Positions 5,355 through 12,846 are shown, numbered from the stretch's first letter. The stretch: DNA of 13,483 bases from Candidatus Stahliibacteriota bacterium CG08_land_8_20_14_0_20_40_26 (GCA_002774315.1 PEYP01000106.1:1-13483), one strand, 5' to 3'. The notes: generated by a model from the sequence alone, not told the origin. Made by a program: numbers and translations.

Positions 5355-7247
5355 TTAATCGCCGAGTAGCATCTTCACGATCTCTTTGCCAACCTTGATC
5401 TCCGGGATTGCCTTTATCTGAAGTTTGAAATCGTAATTCCATCTCTCTCCGTATCTTTGATAATTGAATTGCAGTTCCCAGCAGTGCAAATCCCTTTTGA
5501 GAGAAACATATTCATTTATAATATTAGCATTTCTGATATCATATCGTATACCTCCTTCAACCCTCCACCCTCTTGTTGGATTCATATAGATGCTTCCCCA
5601 TACACTTTCGTCGCTTCCTTCCCTTATATTATATGTGAGTGTCGCCCTGAAATCACCCCGCGACAAGGTATAAGTGGTCACAAGGTATTTCCCATATACA
5701 CTACCCATATATGTATTCCATAACCCTCCTCCCCTTAATGAGATGCCCCGTGTTGGTGAAGTGTTGAACGAAATTACCACAGGATTCCATCTTTTATTGT
5801 CAAAATTCCAATTTGTGCTAATATCTGCTTGGCCTAAATTGATTTTCCTTCCTGCCAGAAATAGTAGATAAAAGTCATTCCGTACGGACACGCCTAAATT
5901 TCTCCTATATGAATCACCAAATCTGGAGAAACTATAATGAATAGATGGTCCTATGGTGTGCCTTATCTCAGGATTTCTTATTATAGACCTACTGTACAGG
6001 ACTGTTCCAACACCCATAGAACCATCATAGAAGTTTTCAGCCGAAATTCCGTCTTCTGTATCAGTGAGAGAAATCCTTGCACCCACACCGGGTGAAACAT
6101 TGAAATACCACAGCTTCTTTGGCAGGGTAAACCTCAGATTGTTCTCGCTCTTTCTCTCGTTGTCTTCTCGGGTGATAGAATTCAGTACGACCCCGGAATA
6201 AGAGAGATGTCCCCCAAAGGCCCCCATAGATGGAAGGGATAGGGTAATTTTGGGATAATCTCCCCACTGCTTTTCGGTTTTGATATCCCTTGTCTCCCTT
6301 ACTACAAGACCTGTAGAAAGTATACCAAATCTCTTAGACAGAGAGATAAAGGATGTAAGCACCTGCTCCAGTTCTCTCACAACATTATCCTCATAATCTA
6401 TATTAAAGGATTCATCGCTTACAAAATCTCCTTTTGCCATTATGATTGTTCCGTCTTGCAGGTTATGGCGGTGGAAAAGATTTGCTTTCCACCTTCTCTT
6501 CACCCCGTTCTCATCTACATACTGGGCAGCAATGTTTCCTGACAGCCTCGGTTTATAAAGCCATGCTGAAGAGAGAATTACTGCCACTCCCTTCTTCTCC
6601 ATATAATCAACACCTACTGTGAGGTCTGCATAATCTGATATAACCCAGTAATAGGCAATGTTCTTTACATATCTACCAAGCGTGGAATTCCTTCCAATTT
6701 GTGGATACAGAAGTCCGGACGACCTTCCTTTCTTTATCGGGAAGAACCAGAATGGCAGGAAGAAGACAGGTATGTCCTGAACAAAAAGTACTACAGGTTT
6801 TGCATAGACCATATCATCTACATATACCTTTAGAGATTTTGCCCAGAAGTAGTAATGTGGAGAGGCAAGGTTACAAGTAGTGAATCTTCCGCTCTCCACA
6901 TTCAGTGTTTTCGGGGCAACCATCTTCACTATTCTACCTTCAAACCATCCCTTCTCTACCCTGCTCCTGCCGTCAACAGTGATTCCTTTTCTCGAATTCA
7001 GGTTGTATGCCATATTTCTGCCGTATGTTGTGTCCTTATCTATACATAGAATGGGATTCTTATATGCCACAACATCTCTTGTTTCTGTGTCGTATATAAG
7101 ACTGTCCGATAGAACCACTGTGTTTTTATAGTTTACTCTCGCACTTCCGAGAAGCAAGATTCTATCCTCTTCAAAGTCATAGAAGAGCCTTTCTGCAGAG
7201 TAAGATACAGTAGTATCCAAGAGAAGGATATAAAAAAGAATAAGCAT
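5355..7247 (-). CDS. lptD: LptD-like outer-membrane LPS transport protein (OstA/Imp family)
   Basis: 630 residues. A short signal peptide (about 1-18, ending VSYSA) is followed by an OstA/LptA-like domain (about 20-140) with repeats of the form LSDSLIYDTETRDVVAYKNP and the motif ESGRFTTCNLASPHYYFWAK (Cys125). Then come the family segment VLFVQDIPVFFLPFWFFPIK (about 153-172), GRSSGLLYPQIGR, and a beta-rich barrel to the end. LptD with LptE inserts lipopolysaccharide into the outer leaflet of the outer membrane. The ATG is three bases after the stop of the BatA-type gene, so it belongs to that operon; its own ribosome binding site is weak. The protein is shorter than E. coli LptD (about 780) and resembles shorter FCB-type homologues. 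Cysteines also at 68 and 589. Confidence 0.85.
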   Translation of the reverse strand: MLILFYILLLDTTVSYSAERLFYDFEEDRILLLGSARVNYKNTVVLSDSLIYDTETRDVVAYKNPILCIDKDTTYGRNMAYNLNSRKGITVDGRSRVEKGWFEGRIVKMVAPKTLNVESGRFTTCNLASPHYYFWAKSLKVYVDDMVYAKPVVLFVQDIPVFFLPFWFFPIKKGRSSGLLYPQIGRNSTLGRYVKNIAYYWVISDYADLTVGVDYMEKKGVAVILSSAWLYKPRLSGNIAAQYVDENGVKRRWKANLFHRHNLQDGTIIMAKGDFVSDESFNIDYEDNVVRELEQVLTSFISLSKRFGILSTGLVVRETRDIKTEKQWGDYPKITLSLPSMGAFGGHLSYSGVVLNSITREDNERKSENNLRFTLPKKLWYFNVSPGVGARISLTDTEDGISAENFYDGSMGVGTVLYSRSIIRNPEIRHTIGPSIHYSFSRFGDSYRRNLGVSVRNDFYLLFLAGRKINLGQADISTNWNFDNKRWNPVVISFNTSPTRGISLRGGGLWNTYMGSVYGKYLVTTYTLSRGDFRATLTYNIREGSDESVWGSIYMNPTRGWRVEGGIRYDIRNANIINEYVSLKRDLHCWELQFNYQRYGERWNYDFKLQIKAIPEIKVGKEIVKMLLGD

Positions 7248-7250
7248 ATT

Positions 7251-8903
7251 TCAGGGTTTTATATTTCTTATGGACATCTCAATAAAAACAAGAAAAAGGC
7301 AGATAAGGAAGAACCATTTCTTAAGGGAGGTCTTCCCCATACCCTCCTTTAAGGGGTGTACTGTGGACATTTGCCTGTCAATATTTACTGCGATATTTGC
7401 TACCTTATCAATACTGTAAATGCCGGGATATAGGAAGGTAAACCTGAGACAAAGGCCATTCTCATCCATAAGTGGAGATATTCTCCACCGTTCGTCTCCA
7501 GTAAGAAGAGAAATCTCGTATGTGCGATTCTCTTTTACGGTTAATCTTGTATCTCTACCCCATGGTATCATCGTAGGATACTCTACCCCTTCTTTCAGAT
7601 ATCTTACCATACGATAAAGAAGTGGTGGAAAATTTGGAGACAATACTATATCGGTATTTTCTACAGAGGGAAGGAAGTGAAAAAAGAGGTTGCCTTCCCT
7701 CTCCACAATTGCCTCTCTCCCATCCGAAAAAGATGCTATTCTTTTACCTTCTATCTTGTTAATTGCGCTTCTGTAAATTTTTCGGGCAGTAATTTCACCA
7801 ATGCAGGCATCATTAAAGATAGAGAATACTGGGTGAGTCCTGTCTATATCCTTAAGTGAGAGGAAGGAATCCTTTGAACCCTGTCCATATTTGCCTTCCG
7901 TAAAGATTATAGAAGGTATACCACTTTCTATATATGGCACATTCACAAATATAAGAACATCTGCAGAGGGTAACCTCGGGTATATGGTTCTCTTTATCTC
8001 AATTGATGTCTCTATCCCTTCCGGCGATAATGCCTTCTTAATATAAAAAGACATACCGCTATTTTTTTCAACTATACCAACTCGCATCTTCTCAGGGAGT
8101 TGAAAGGAGAAATACCTGACATTATCTAGAGAAAGGGCATCGTCTCCAATATCCACATAGCCTGAATAGGTCCCTGCCCTTTTAAATCTCAGAGGGAAGG
8201 AGATATAGGTTTGCCCGGGGGGCAGGGACACATCTATATACGCGCTGTCACCCAGATAATGAACAGAAACGGTTCTTCTAGTCTCATATTCTCCGTGGTT
8301 CGTAATTCCCACAAGGATCGTGTTGTCTGAACCTGCCTGTGGAAGCGGATCCTTTAAATATAGCGTGTCGATGGAGAAAAGATTTTTCTCCCCCTCTACT
8401 ACAATGGTACCCTTCGCCTGCGGAAGGGACTTCGATGTAATGAATACAATATTCTTTCCTTCTATGTCAGGGGCCTGAAACATTCTGTATGTCGGAAGTA
8501 TACGGGATGTATATTGTCTGCCCGATGAGAGGACAATATTAAAGCCCTTGTCGTCTGCAAGTTTTTCTGCTGTATCTTTTGCCTTATCAAACAGGATTCC
8601 ATTTCCATCCCTTGCAAACATATCATAGGAATCATCAACGATAATAATCCCTTTTTCCGTTCTTATCAGCGGATTTGCAAAAGCAAATATCAGAAAGAGT
8701 AGTGTAAGCGTCCTTATAGCTAGCAGAATCCACTCTTTCAACTTAAGGAAGAGGTTTCCTCCCTTTATGGACTCTTCCACTATGTGAAGCCATGAAAACT
8801 CAACTCGAATCCTCCTTCTTCTCTCAAAGAGGTGTAGAATAAACGGGATAGGCAAGGATAATAGCGCCAAAAGATATAAAGGTGATGAGAAGAACATAGG
8901 CAC
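7251..8903 (-). CDS. BatA-type membrane protein with degenerate von Willebrand A domain
   Basis: 550 residues. The N-terminus has the BatA-family pair of membrane segments (about 6-26 and 57-79, the latter ending FANPLI) separated by a basic loop ERRRRIRVEF. Next is a VWA-like region where the metal site DxSxS reads DDSYDM (90-95), so the last Ser is Asp. A long beta-rich periplasmic region follows, and a final membrane helix near residues 525-545. Such proteins sit in the inner membrane beside DUF58 proteins. The GTG at 8903 directly follows the upstream TGA and has AAAGGG five bases before it; an ATG at 8897 is the alternative. The exact role is not known; I infer an envelope function from the adjoining lptD. 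Confidence 0.8.
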   Translation of the reverse strand: MPMFFSSPLYLLALLSLPIPFILHLFERRRRIRVEFSWLHIVEESIKGGNLFLKLKEWILLAIRTLTLLFLIFAFANPLIRTEKGIIIVDDSYDMFARDGNGILFDKAKDTAEKLADDKGFNIVLSSGRQYTSRILPTYRMFQAPDIEGKNIVFITSKSLPQAKGTIVVEGEKNLFSIDTLYLKDPLPQAGSDNTILVGITNHGEYETRRTVSVHYLGDSAYIDVSLPPGQTYISFPLRFKRAGTYSGYVDIGDDALSLDNVRYFSFQLPEKMRVGIVEKNSGMSFYIKKALSPEGIETSIEIKRTIYPRLPSADVLIFVNVPYIESGIPSIIFTEGKYGQGSKDSFLSLKDIDRTHPVFSIFNDACIGEITARKIYRSAINKIEGKRIASFSDGREAIVEREGNLFFHFLPSVENTDIVLSPNFPPLLYRMVRYLKEGVEYPTMIPWGRDTRLTVKENRTYEISLLTGDERWRISPLMDENGLCLRFTFLYPGIYSIDKVANIAVNIDRQMSTVHPLKEGMGKTSLKKWFFLICLFLVFIEMSIRNIKP

Positions 8904-9785
8904 TCACACCCTTTCTCTTTTAAATATAAAGTACAGCACCTTTTCTATTGGGGTATTTGTATCTACTGTGATGTAATCTATGTTATTCCGCCATAACTCC
9001 CGCTTTATCTTTGCAAGAAATGTATTCATATTCTCCTTATATTTGTCCCTTGTGGAGTTTGCGTCTATAAGAATCTCTTCGCCTGTCTCCATATCATATA
9101 ATCTCATCGACCCCCTGAATGGGAATTCCCTCTCTGCAGGGTCTAATATCTGGACAACTACCAGTTCATTTCCTCGTGCATGCAGGTTTACAAGAGAACT
9201 TATAGTTATATCCTCATTATCAAAGAGATCTGAGAACAAAAGAACAAATGCCCTTCGTTTTGCCTTCTCGGATAATTCTTCTATTGCCTTGCTTATCCTC
9301 GTCTTGCCATTAGGAGAAGACTCCTCCAGTGTATCGAAAACTCTTGAAAGGCCTGCACGGGTAGTAGAAGGGGAAATAAATCTCCTCGTATGTGTATCAA
9401 ATAGAGAGACAGAAACCGCATCCTTGTTTAATATCAATATATATGCAAACGATCCAGCAATTATGGAGGCATATTCCCACTTGGTCATAGCACCGGTCTG
9501 CCTATATGCCATTGATCTTGAACTATCCAGCATAATATAGGCACGCAGATTTCTCTCCTCCTCAAACTGTTTGAGATATAACCTATCTGTCCTGCCATAT
9601 ACCTTCCAGTCTATATAGCGTGGCTCATCGCCGGGCATATATTGTCTGTGTTCAACAAATTCCTGCGAAAAGCCGTGATACGGACTCTTATGTATACCGA
9701 CGAGGAAACCGTCAACCACTGTACGTACCTTTAGTTCGAGTGATGTCATTCGTGCTATTATATGTGGGTCAAGATATCTCCTCAT
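8904..9785 (-). CDS. DUF58 domain protein (von Willebrand A-like)
   Basis: 293 residues from the ATG at 9785. The DUF58 signature is clear: EFVEHRQYMPGDEPRYIDW at 42-60, then GRTDRLYLKQFEEERN (64-79). A following VWA fold has an intact metal-binding DSSRSM (87-92, DxSxS). DUF58 proteins usually occur with a MoxR AAA+ ATPase and BatA-like partners; here BatA follows directly but no MoxR is in the window. The open frame extends upstream to a TTG at 9833, but that codon lies inside the -10 box of the promoter, upstream of the transcript, so the ATG is preferred. GGGAG is two to three bases before it and AAGGAG about 20 bases before. Confidence 0.88.
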   Translation of the reverse strand: MRRYLDPHIIARMTSLELKVRTVVDGFLVGIHKSPYHGFSQEFVEHRQYMPGDEPRYIDWKVYGRTDRLYLKQFEEERNLRAYIMLDSSRSMAYRQTGAMTKWEYASIIAGSFAYILILNKDAVSVSLFDTHTRRFISPSTTRAGLSRVFDTLEESSPNGKTRISKAIEELSEKAKRRAFVLLFSDLFDNEDITISSLVNLHARGNELVVVQILDPAEREFPFRGSMRLYDMETGEEILIDANSTRDKYKENMNTFLAKIKRELWRNNIDYITVDTNTPIEKVLYFIFKRERV

Positions 9786-9832
9786 TTCTCCCTCTTCTCC
9801 ATTTCTCCTTATAGATTTTCTACCTGAAACCA

Positions 9833-9861
9833 ATTATAACATAAAACAGGTGGTAAGTCAA
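9833..9861 (-). promoter_or_regulatory. Promoter of the DUF58-batA-lptD operon
   Basis: TTGACT (9861-9856), a 17-base spacer, and TATAAT (9838-9833) on the minus strand: eleven of twelve consensus positions. Predicted transcription start is near 9826, about 40 bases before the ATG at 9785. It is divergent from the promoter at 9939-9967; the 77 bp between them show no recognised operator. Confidence 0.8.
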
Positions 9862-9938
9862 GGGAAAAAGATTTGATGCAAGACCACTGCATTTGCTGGG
9901 GAGATTTTTGGGTTATTTTGACCGAATACGAAAAAAAC

Positions 9939-9967
9939 TTGACTTTTTAGAAATTCTGTGGTATAAT
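9939..9967 (+). promoter_or_regulatory. Promoter of the Myb-like gene / cobalamin unit
   Basis: TTGACT (9939-9944), a 17-base spacer, TATAAT (9962-9967): eleven of twelve consensus positions. Predicted start about 9974, giving a 60-base leader that includes the palindrome at 10003-10018. The riboswitch begins immediately after the first gene, so this may be the promoter that transcribes it too. Confidence 0.8.
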
Positions 9968-10002
9968 GTCGGCGGATTACAATATACATATGAAAAGTTT
10001 GG

Positions 10003-10018
10003 CCTGTCTACCGACAGG
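10003..10018. repeat. Palindromic repeat, copy 2 (just upstream of a ribosome binding site)
   Basis: CCTGTC (10003-10008), loop TACC, GACAGG (10013-10018): a perfect 6-bp stem, a variant of the CCTGCCT/AGGCAGG palindromes at 92-111 and 13186-13204. It ends five bases before the AAAGGAGG of the next gene, so its hairpin would lie in the 5' leader close to the ribosome binding site. Confidence 0.7.
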
Positions 10019-10034
10019 TAGAAAGGAGGCGTAG

Positions 10035-10409
10035 ATGGCGAAGAAATGGTCTGAAGCGGATATGGCTTTTATAAGGGACAACTTCCTTTATATGAGTAAT
10101 GGCGAACTCGCCAAACACTTCGAAGTTACAAGAAAATCCATAGAGACGAAACTACGCCGTATGGGCTTAAGGAGAGAAGATAAATTTCCGCGGAATAGGG
10201 TAGAAACGAGAAAAAAGTTGTCAGCAGCACAGGAACAAAGACTGAGAAAACGGGCAATAGAGTTGCTGGAAGCCGGTTTAAAATTGGTCTCTATTGGCAG
10301 AAAGAAAAAGGCAAAATGGCAATTTGCTAGAATTATAAGAGAATATCCAGATATAGTTGATATAGCCAATGCAGCGAGAGAATACATGCAAAGGCTGAAA
10401 ACGGAATAG
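10035..10409 (+). CDS. Small Myb/SANT-like DNA-binding protein, function unknown
   Basis: 124 residues, very basic. Residues about 4-46 (KWSEADMAFIRDN, then NGELAKHFEVTRKSIETKLRRMGL) have the three-helix pattern of Myb/SANT or GcrA-like helix-turn-helix domains: an early Trp, an ELAK...VT turn, and KSIETKLRRMGL as recognition helix. A basic linker follows (about 47-75). The last 50 residues (AIELLEAGLKLVSIGRKKKA, FARIIREYPDIVDIANAARE) look like a helical, TPR-like hairpin. The ribosome binding site AAAGGAGG is excellent. It has its own promoter, diverges from the DUF58 operon and is followed six bases later by a cobalamin riboswitch. I do not recognise a named family; a regulatory role is inferred. 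Confidence 0.75.
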   Translation: MAKKWSEADMAFIRDNFLYMSNGELAKHFEVTRKSIETKLRRMGLRREDKFPRNRVETRKKLSAAQEQRLRKRAIELLEAGLKLVSIGRKKKAKWQFARIIREYPDIVDIANAAREYMQRLKTE

Positions 10410-10410
10410 C

Positions 10411-10548
10411 AAAAAGGCAGGGAAAGCACGGTGAAAGTCCGACAGAGCCCCGCTGCCGTTATACTCGGAATGCCTGCCAGAAATAGTTTCCTTTGGACTC
10501 TCGAGGGTAGGGTCCGGGAGGATTTTTACCCGGGCATATCACCCGGGT
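10411..10548 (+). promoter_or_regulatory. Compact cobalamin riboswitch controlling btuB-like gene
   Basis: Conserved pieces of the cobalamin aptamer appear in order: AGGGAA (10419-10424), GGTGAAAGTCC (10430-10440), GAGCCCCGCTGCCGTTA (10445-10461), and a B12-box-like GGAATGCCTGCC (10467-10478). GGCAGG (10416-10421) can pair with CCTGCC (10473-10478). The aptamer is short and shows no room for the large peripheral arm of the classic type, so it looks like a compact class-II form (inference). Downstream, a hairpin GGACTCT/AGGGTCC (10495-10515) and an antiterminator GTCCGGG/CCCGGGC (10512-10518 with 10529-10535) overlap each other, and the antiterminator overlaps the terminator. Expected logic: cobalamin bound, transcription stops. 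The aptamer starts right after, or may overlap, the stop of the upstream gene. Confidence 0.82.
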
Positions 10549-10560
10549 TTTTATTTTTCT
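10528..10560 (+). terminator. Intrinsic terminator of the riboswitch
   Basis: ACCCGGG (10528-10534), seven-base loop, CCCGGGT (10542-10548), then TTTTATTTTTCT. A GC-rich 7-bp stem with a strong U-tract. Its left arm is shared with the antiterminator helix, which is what a switchable terminator needs. Confidence 0.88.
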
Positions 10561-10567
10561 TTAATAT

Positions 10568-10754
10568 GGGACGCAGATGAACGCAGATGATAAGGATATA
10601 GTAATTAAGTTATTAGGTAATTAGGTTATCGGCTATCAACATATCACTGAGCAATCGATCTTTTAATAACTTAATGACTTAATAACTCAATAACTTTAGC
10701 ATATCAGCAGAAATCCGTTATAATCCGCTAAATCCGTTGAAATATCCGCGTCCC
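10568..10754. repeat. MITE-like inverted-repeat element between riboswitch and btuB
   Basis: The ends are GGGACGC (10568-10574) and GCGTCCC (10748-10754), perfect inverted repeats, followed inward by imperfect ACGCAGATGA (twice in tandem, 10571-10590) versus several ATCCG-type units (10713-10747). A second, inner inverted repeat is perfect over 11 bp: TTAAGTTATTA (10605-10615) and TAATAACTTAA (10664-10674). The element contains no gene. ACGCAGATGAACGCAGAT-like sequences are, from memory, frequent dispersed intergenic repeats in metagenome-derived genomes. No clear target-site duplication is seen. Confidence 0.7.
10696..10724 (+). promoter_or_regulatory. Possible promoter inside the repeat element
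   Basis: TTAGCA (10696-10701, four of six consensus bases), 17-base spacer, TATAAT (10719-10724, perfect). It would start transcription near 10731, about 50 bases before btuB and downstream of the riboswitch terminator. The weak -35 and the AT-rich setting make this uncertain. Confidence 0.35.
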
Positions 10755-10781
10755 CAAAATAATACCACTTGATAAGGGGGA

Positions 10782-12677
10782 ATGATGAATATACTTATAA
10801 TAGCATTATGCATTGCTTCTGCTTCCCCGGTACCCGGGGATACAATTCCTTTCTATGAAATGGAGGAATTGGTGATTACAGCCACAAGAACAAAATTACC
10901 TCTCTTTTGGCTTCCCACCAATGTAGCACTCGTGACCAGAGAGGAAATTGACAGACATAACGCAATAACTGCTGCCGGGATACTTGAAAAAATCCTGATA
11001 GATGTGGCAAGTCGTGGCACAAGAGGTGCAGAGCGGGGTGCGAGATTAAGGGAGGGAGGTAATACCTCAAGACATGTCTTGGTAATGCTCGATGGGCAAC
11101 CACTCAACGACCCTTTCCTTGGCACTGCTGACCTTGATGCGATCATTACAGATTATATAGAATCTATAGAAATCGTGAAAGGACCCATATCAGCCCTGTA
11201 CGGCACAAGTGCACTTGGAGGGGTAATAAACATCATAACACAAAAGACCCTCAAAAACCGCAACACTTTCCTATCTCTTTCTGCAGGAAGCTTTGATACA
11301 CGAAGGATTAGTTTCAACTCCTGTTTAAAAAAAAGCAATATTGATGTTGCCTTTGTTATCAACAGAGAAAAAACCGCTGGTTTCAGAGAAAACAGTGATT
11401 ACAATGGCAGGGATGTTTTTCTCTCATTCCTTGCAGGATTTAAAAATCGGGGCAGTGTTAGAGGCAGGTTGCTATGGCATGATAGTAAACTTGGTGTCCC
11501 TGGTATGAATTACACCCCAATTGAGAGATACGACGGAAAGAACGAGAGAAAGGCACAGTTTCTCGATGCAAGACAGTGGAGAACAAAGGGATATGGAGAG
11601 ATAGAATACAGACGAGGAGATTTTTTGAGCATAAAAATCAATAACAGCTACATCGATACCAGATATAAGTGCGGCTCAGCAAATATAGATGACGATTCCA
11701 GGGGTAAGACATATGGAGGAGATGCGCAGATAAATTTGCCCTCAGGGTTTGTAATTGGATATAATATACAATGGAATGGATTTACAAAACAGACTTCTGG
11801 CGAAAACACCATCTCAAAATCTACACAAAACTGGTCAGTATTCACCCAGAACATCCTTTCTAAAGGGTTTCTCAGGTTTGTATCAGGGATAAGATACGAC
11901 CATCATTCGGTATTCGGCGGAGTAACCAATCCAAGATTTGCACTAATTCTCAGGGTTTCAGAAAACCTGAAACTTTCATCAACATTGGGAAGGGCATTCA
12001 GGGCTCCTGGTATTGAAGACCTGTATTCGCCTTATTCGAGTTGGCCAGCATCAGAATGGGGACCTGCCGGGGATACAAAAGGAAATCCAAACCTCTTACC
12101 GGAGACAGGATGGGGTTACGATATAGGGATTGAATATAAAGTAAAAAATATAACAGGCGGGATTACTCTCTCTAAAAATCAGATAAGAAATCTTATAGAG
12201 TGGGCAGAAGTTGACCCTGACCCGAATTATGAGAAATGGCGTCCTTCCAACATTGGTGAATCCTACAACAGAACAATGGAGGCCGTTGTTGAGATTCTGG
12301 GAATTTTAGGAACTTGTAATTCTTTCAAATATAACTATCTGGAGTCCAAGGGCAAGAAAGGGGAAAGTGATTATAAAACGCTGATGTACAGTCCACCCCA
12401 TCGATTTACATATCAGTTATCTGGAGGCGCTTTTGGTATAAGGTTTAACAGCGATATTAGTTATACCCACGAAGTGGAATGGGAGGATGATTTTGGTTTC
12501 CCCCACGAACTGCCAGCCTATACTCTGGTAAATTTCTCAGTTGGAAGGAAGGTGAAAAATATTGACCTCTCACTCAGTATAAACAATATATTTGATAAAA
12601 AATACCAGACTCGTGAATATTATCCGTTACCGGGTAGAGAGATATATTTAAAAACCGTCTTTTCACTGTTTGATTAA
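10782..12677 (+). CDS. btuB: TonB-dependent outer-membrane receptor, BtuB-like (probable cobalamin transporter)
   Basis: 631 residues. A short signal peptide (about 1-18) leads to a TonB box EELVITATR (28-36). The plug domain follows (about 37-155) with VLVMLDGQPLNDP and IESIEIVKGPISALYGTSAL, then a barrel with FRAPGIEDLYSPY. The C-terminal receptor signature is LSINNIFDKKYQTREYYPLPGR, ending FSLFD. Family role: energy-coupled uptake across the outer membrane via TonB-ExbBD. Cobalamin specificity is inferred from the riboswitch upstream. Two ATGs lie in tandem (10782, 10785); the GGGGG ribosome binding site is better spaced for the second, so the protein may be 630 residues. No btuCDF, tonB or exbBD is in the window. 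Confidence 0.85.
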   Translation: MMNILIIALCIASASPVPGDTIPFYEMEELVITATRTKLPLFWLPTNVALVTREEIDRHNAITAAGILEKILIDVASRGTRGAERGARLREGGNTSRHVLVMLDGQPLNDPFLGTADLDAIITDYIESIEIVKGPISALYGTSALGGVINIITQKTLKNRNTFLSLSAGSFDTRRISFNSCLKKSNIDVAFVINREKTAGFRENSDYNGRDVFLSFLAGFKNRGSVRGRLLWHDSKLGVPGMNYTPIERYDGKNERKAQFLDARQWRTKGYGEIEYRRGDFLSIKINNSYIDTRYKCGSANIDDDSRGKTYGGDAQINLPSGFVIGYNIQWNGFTKQTSGENTISKSTQNWSVFTQNILSKGFLRFVSGIRYDHHSVFGGVTNPRFALILRVSENLKLSSTLGRAFRAPGIEDLYSPYSSWPASEWGPAGDTKGNPNLLPETGWGYDIGIEYKVKNITGGITLSKNQIRNLIEWAEVDPDPNYEKWRPSNIGESYNRTMEAVVEILGILGTCNSFKYNYLESKGKKGESDYKTLMYSPPHRFTYQLSGGAFGIRFNSDISYTHEVEWEDDFGFPHELPAYTLVNFSVGRKVKNIDLSLSINNIFDKKYQTREYYPLPGREIYLKTVFSLFD

Positions 12678-12714
12678 CTTTACAACTCCAGAGAGATGTA
12701 GTTAGCAAGATTAT

Positions 12715-12772
12715 GTAGGGCAAACCTTTAGGTTTGCTATGTCTTTATCGCAAGGCTAAAGCCTCGCCCTAC
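12715..12772. repeat. Inverted-repeat element with GTAGGGC/GCCCTAC ends
   Basis: Perfect 7-bp ends, GTAGGGC (12715-12721) and GCCCTAC (12766-12772), enclose two small hairpins: GCAAACC/GGTTTGC around TTTA (12720-12737) and AGGC/GCCT around TAAA (12753-12764). The whole could fold as a two-armed cruciform. It lies 38 bp after the btuB stop and is not followed by a T-tract, so it is a repeat unit rather than a terminator. GGGC(G)AGGCTAAAGCCT-type elements are, from memory, common dispersed repeats in environmental bacterial genomes. Confidence 0.7.
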
Positions 12773-12846
12773 TTGCCCTACAATTTTAAGGGGTGGATAC
12801 GTGGATACCATGTAAGGTATTCAGACAAAACTCCTGATAAAAACAC
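12773..12846. other. Intergenic, little recognisable
   Basis: No gene. A tandem pair GTGGATAC-GTGGATAC (12793-12808) is followed by a weak ATACC/GGTAT hairpin (12805-12820). Confidence 0.4.

Noticed and set aside
8980..9540. 186-residue open frame on the plus strand
   Set aside because: Antisense to the DUF58 gene; no ribosome binding site or recognisable domain.
10571..10590. Tandem 10-mers as part of a CRISPR or iteron array
   Set aside because: Only two units without spacers, inside an inverted-repeat element; no array.
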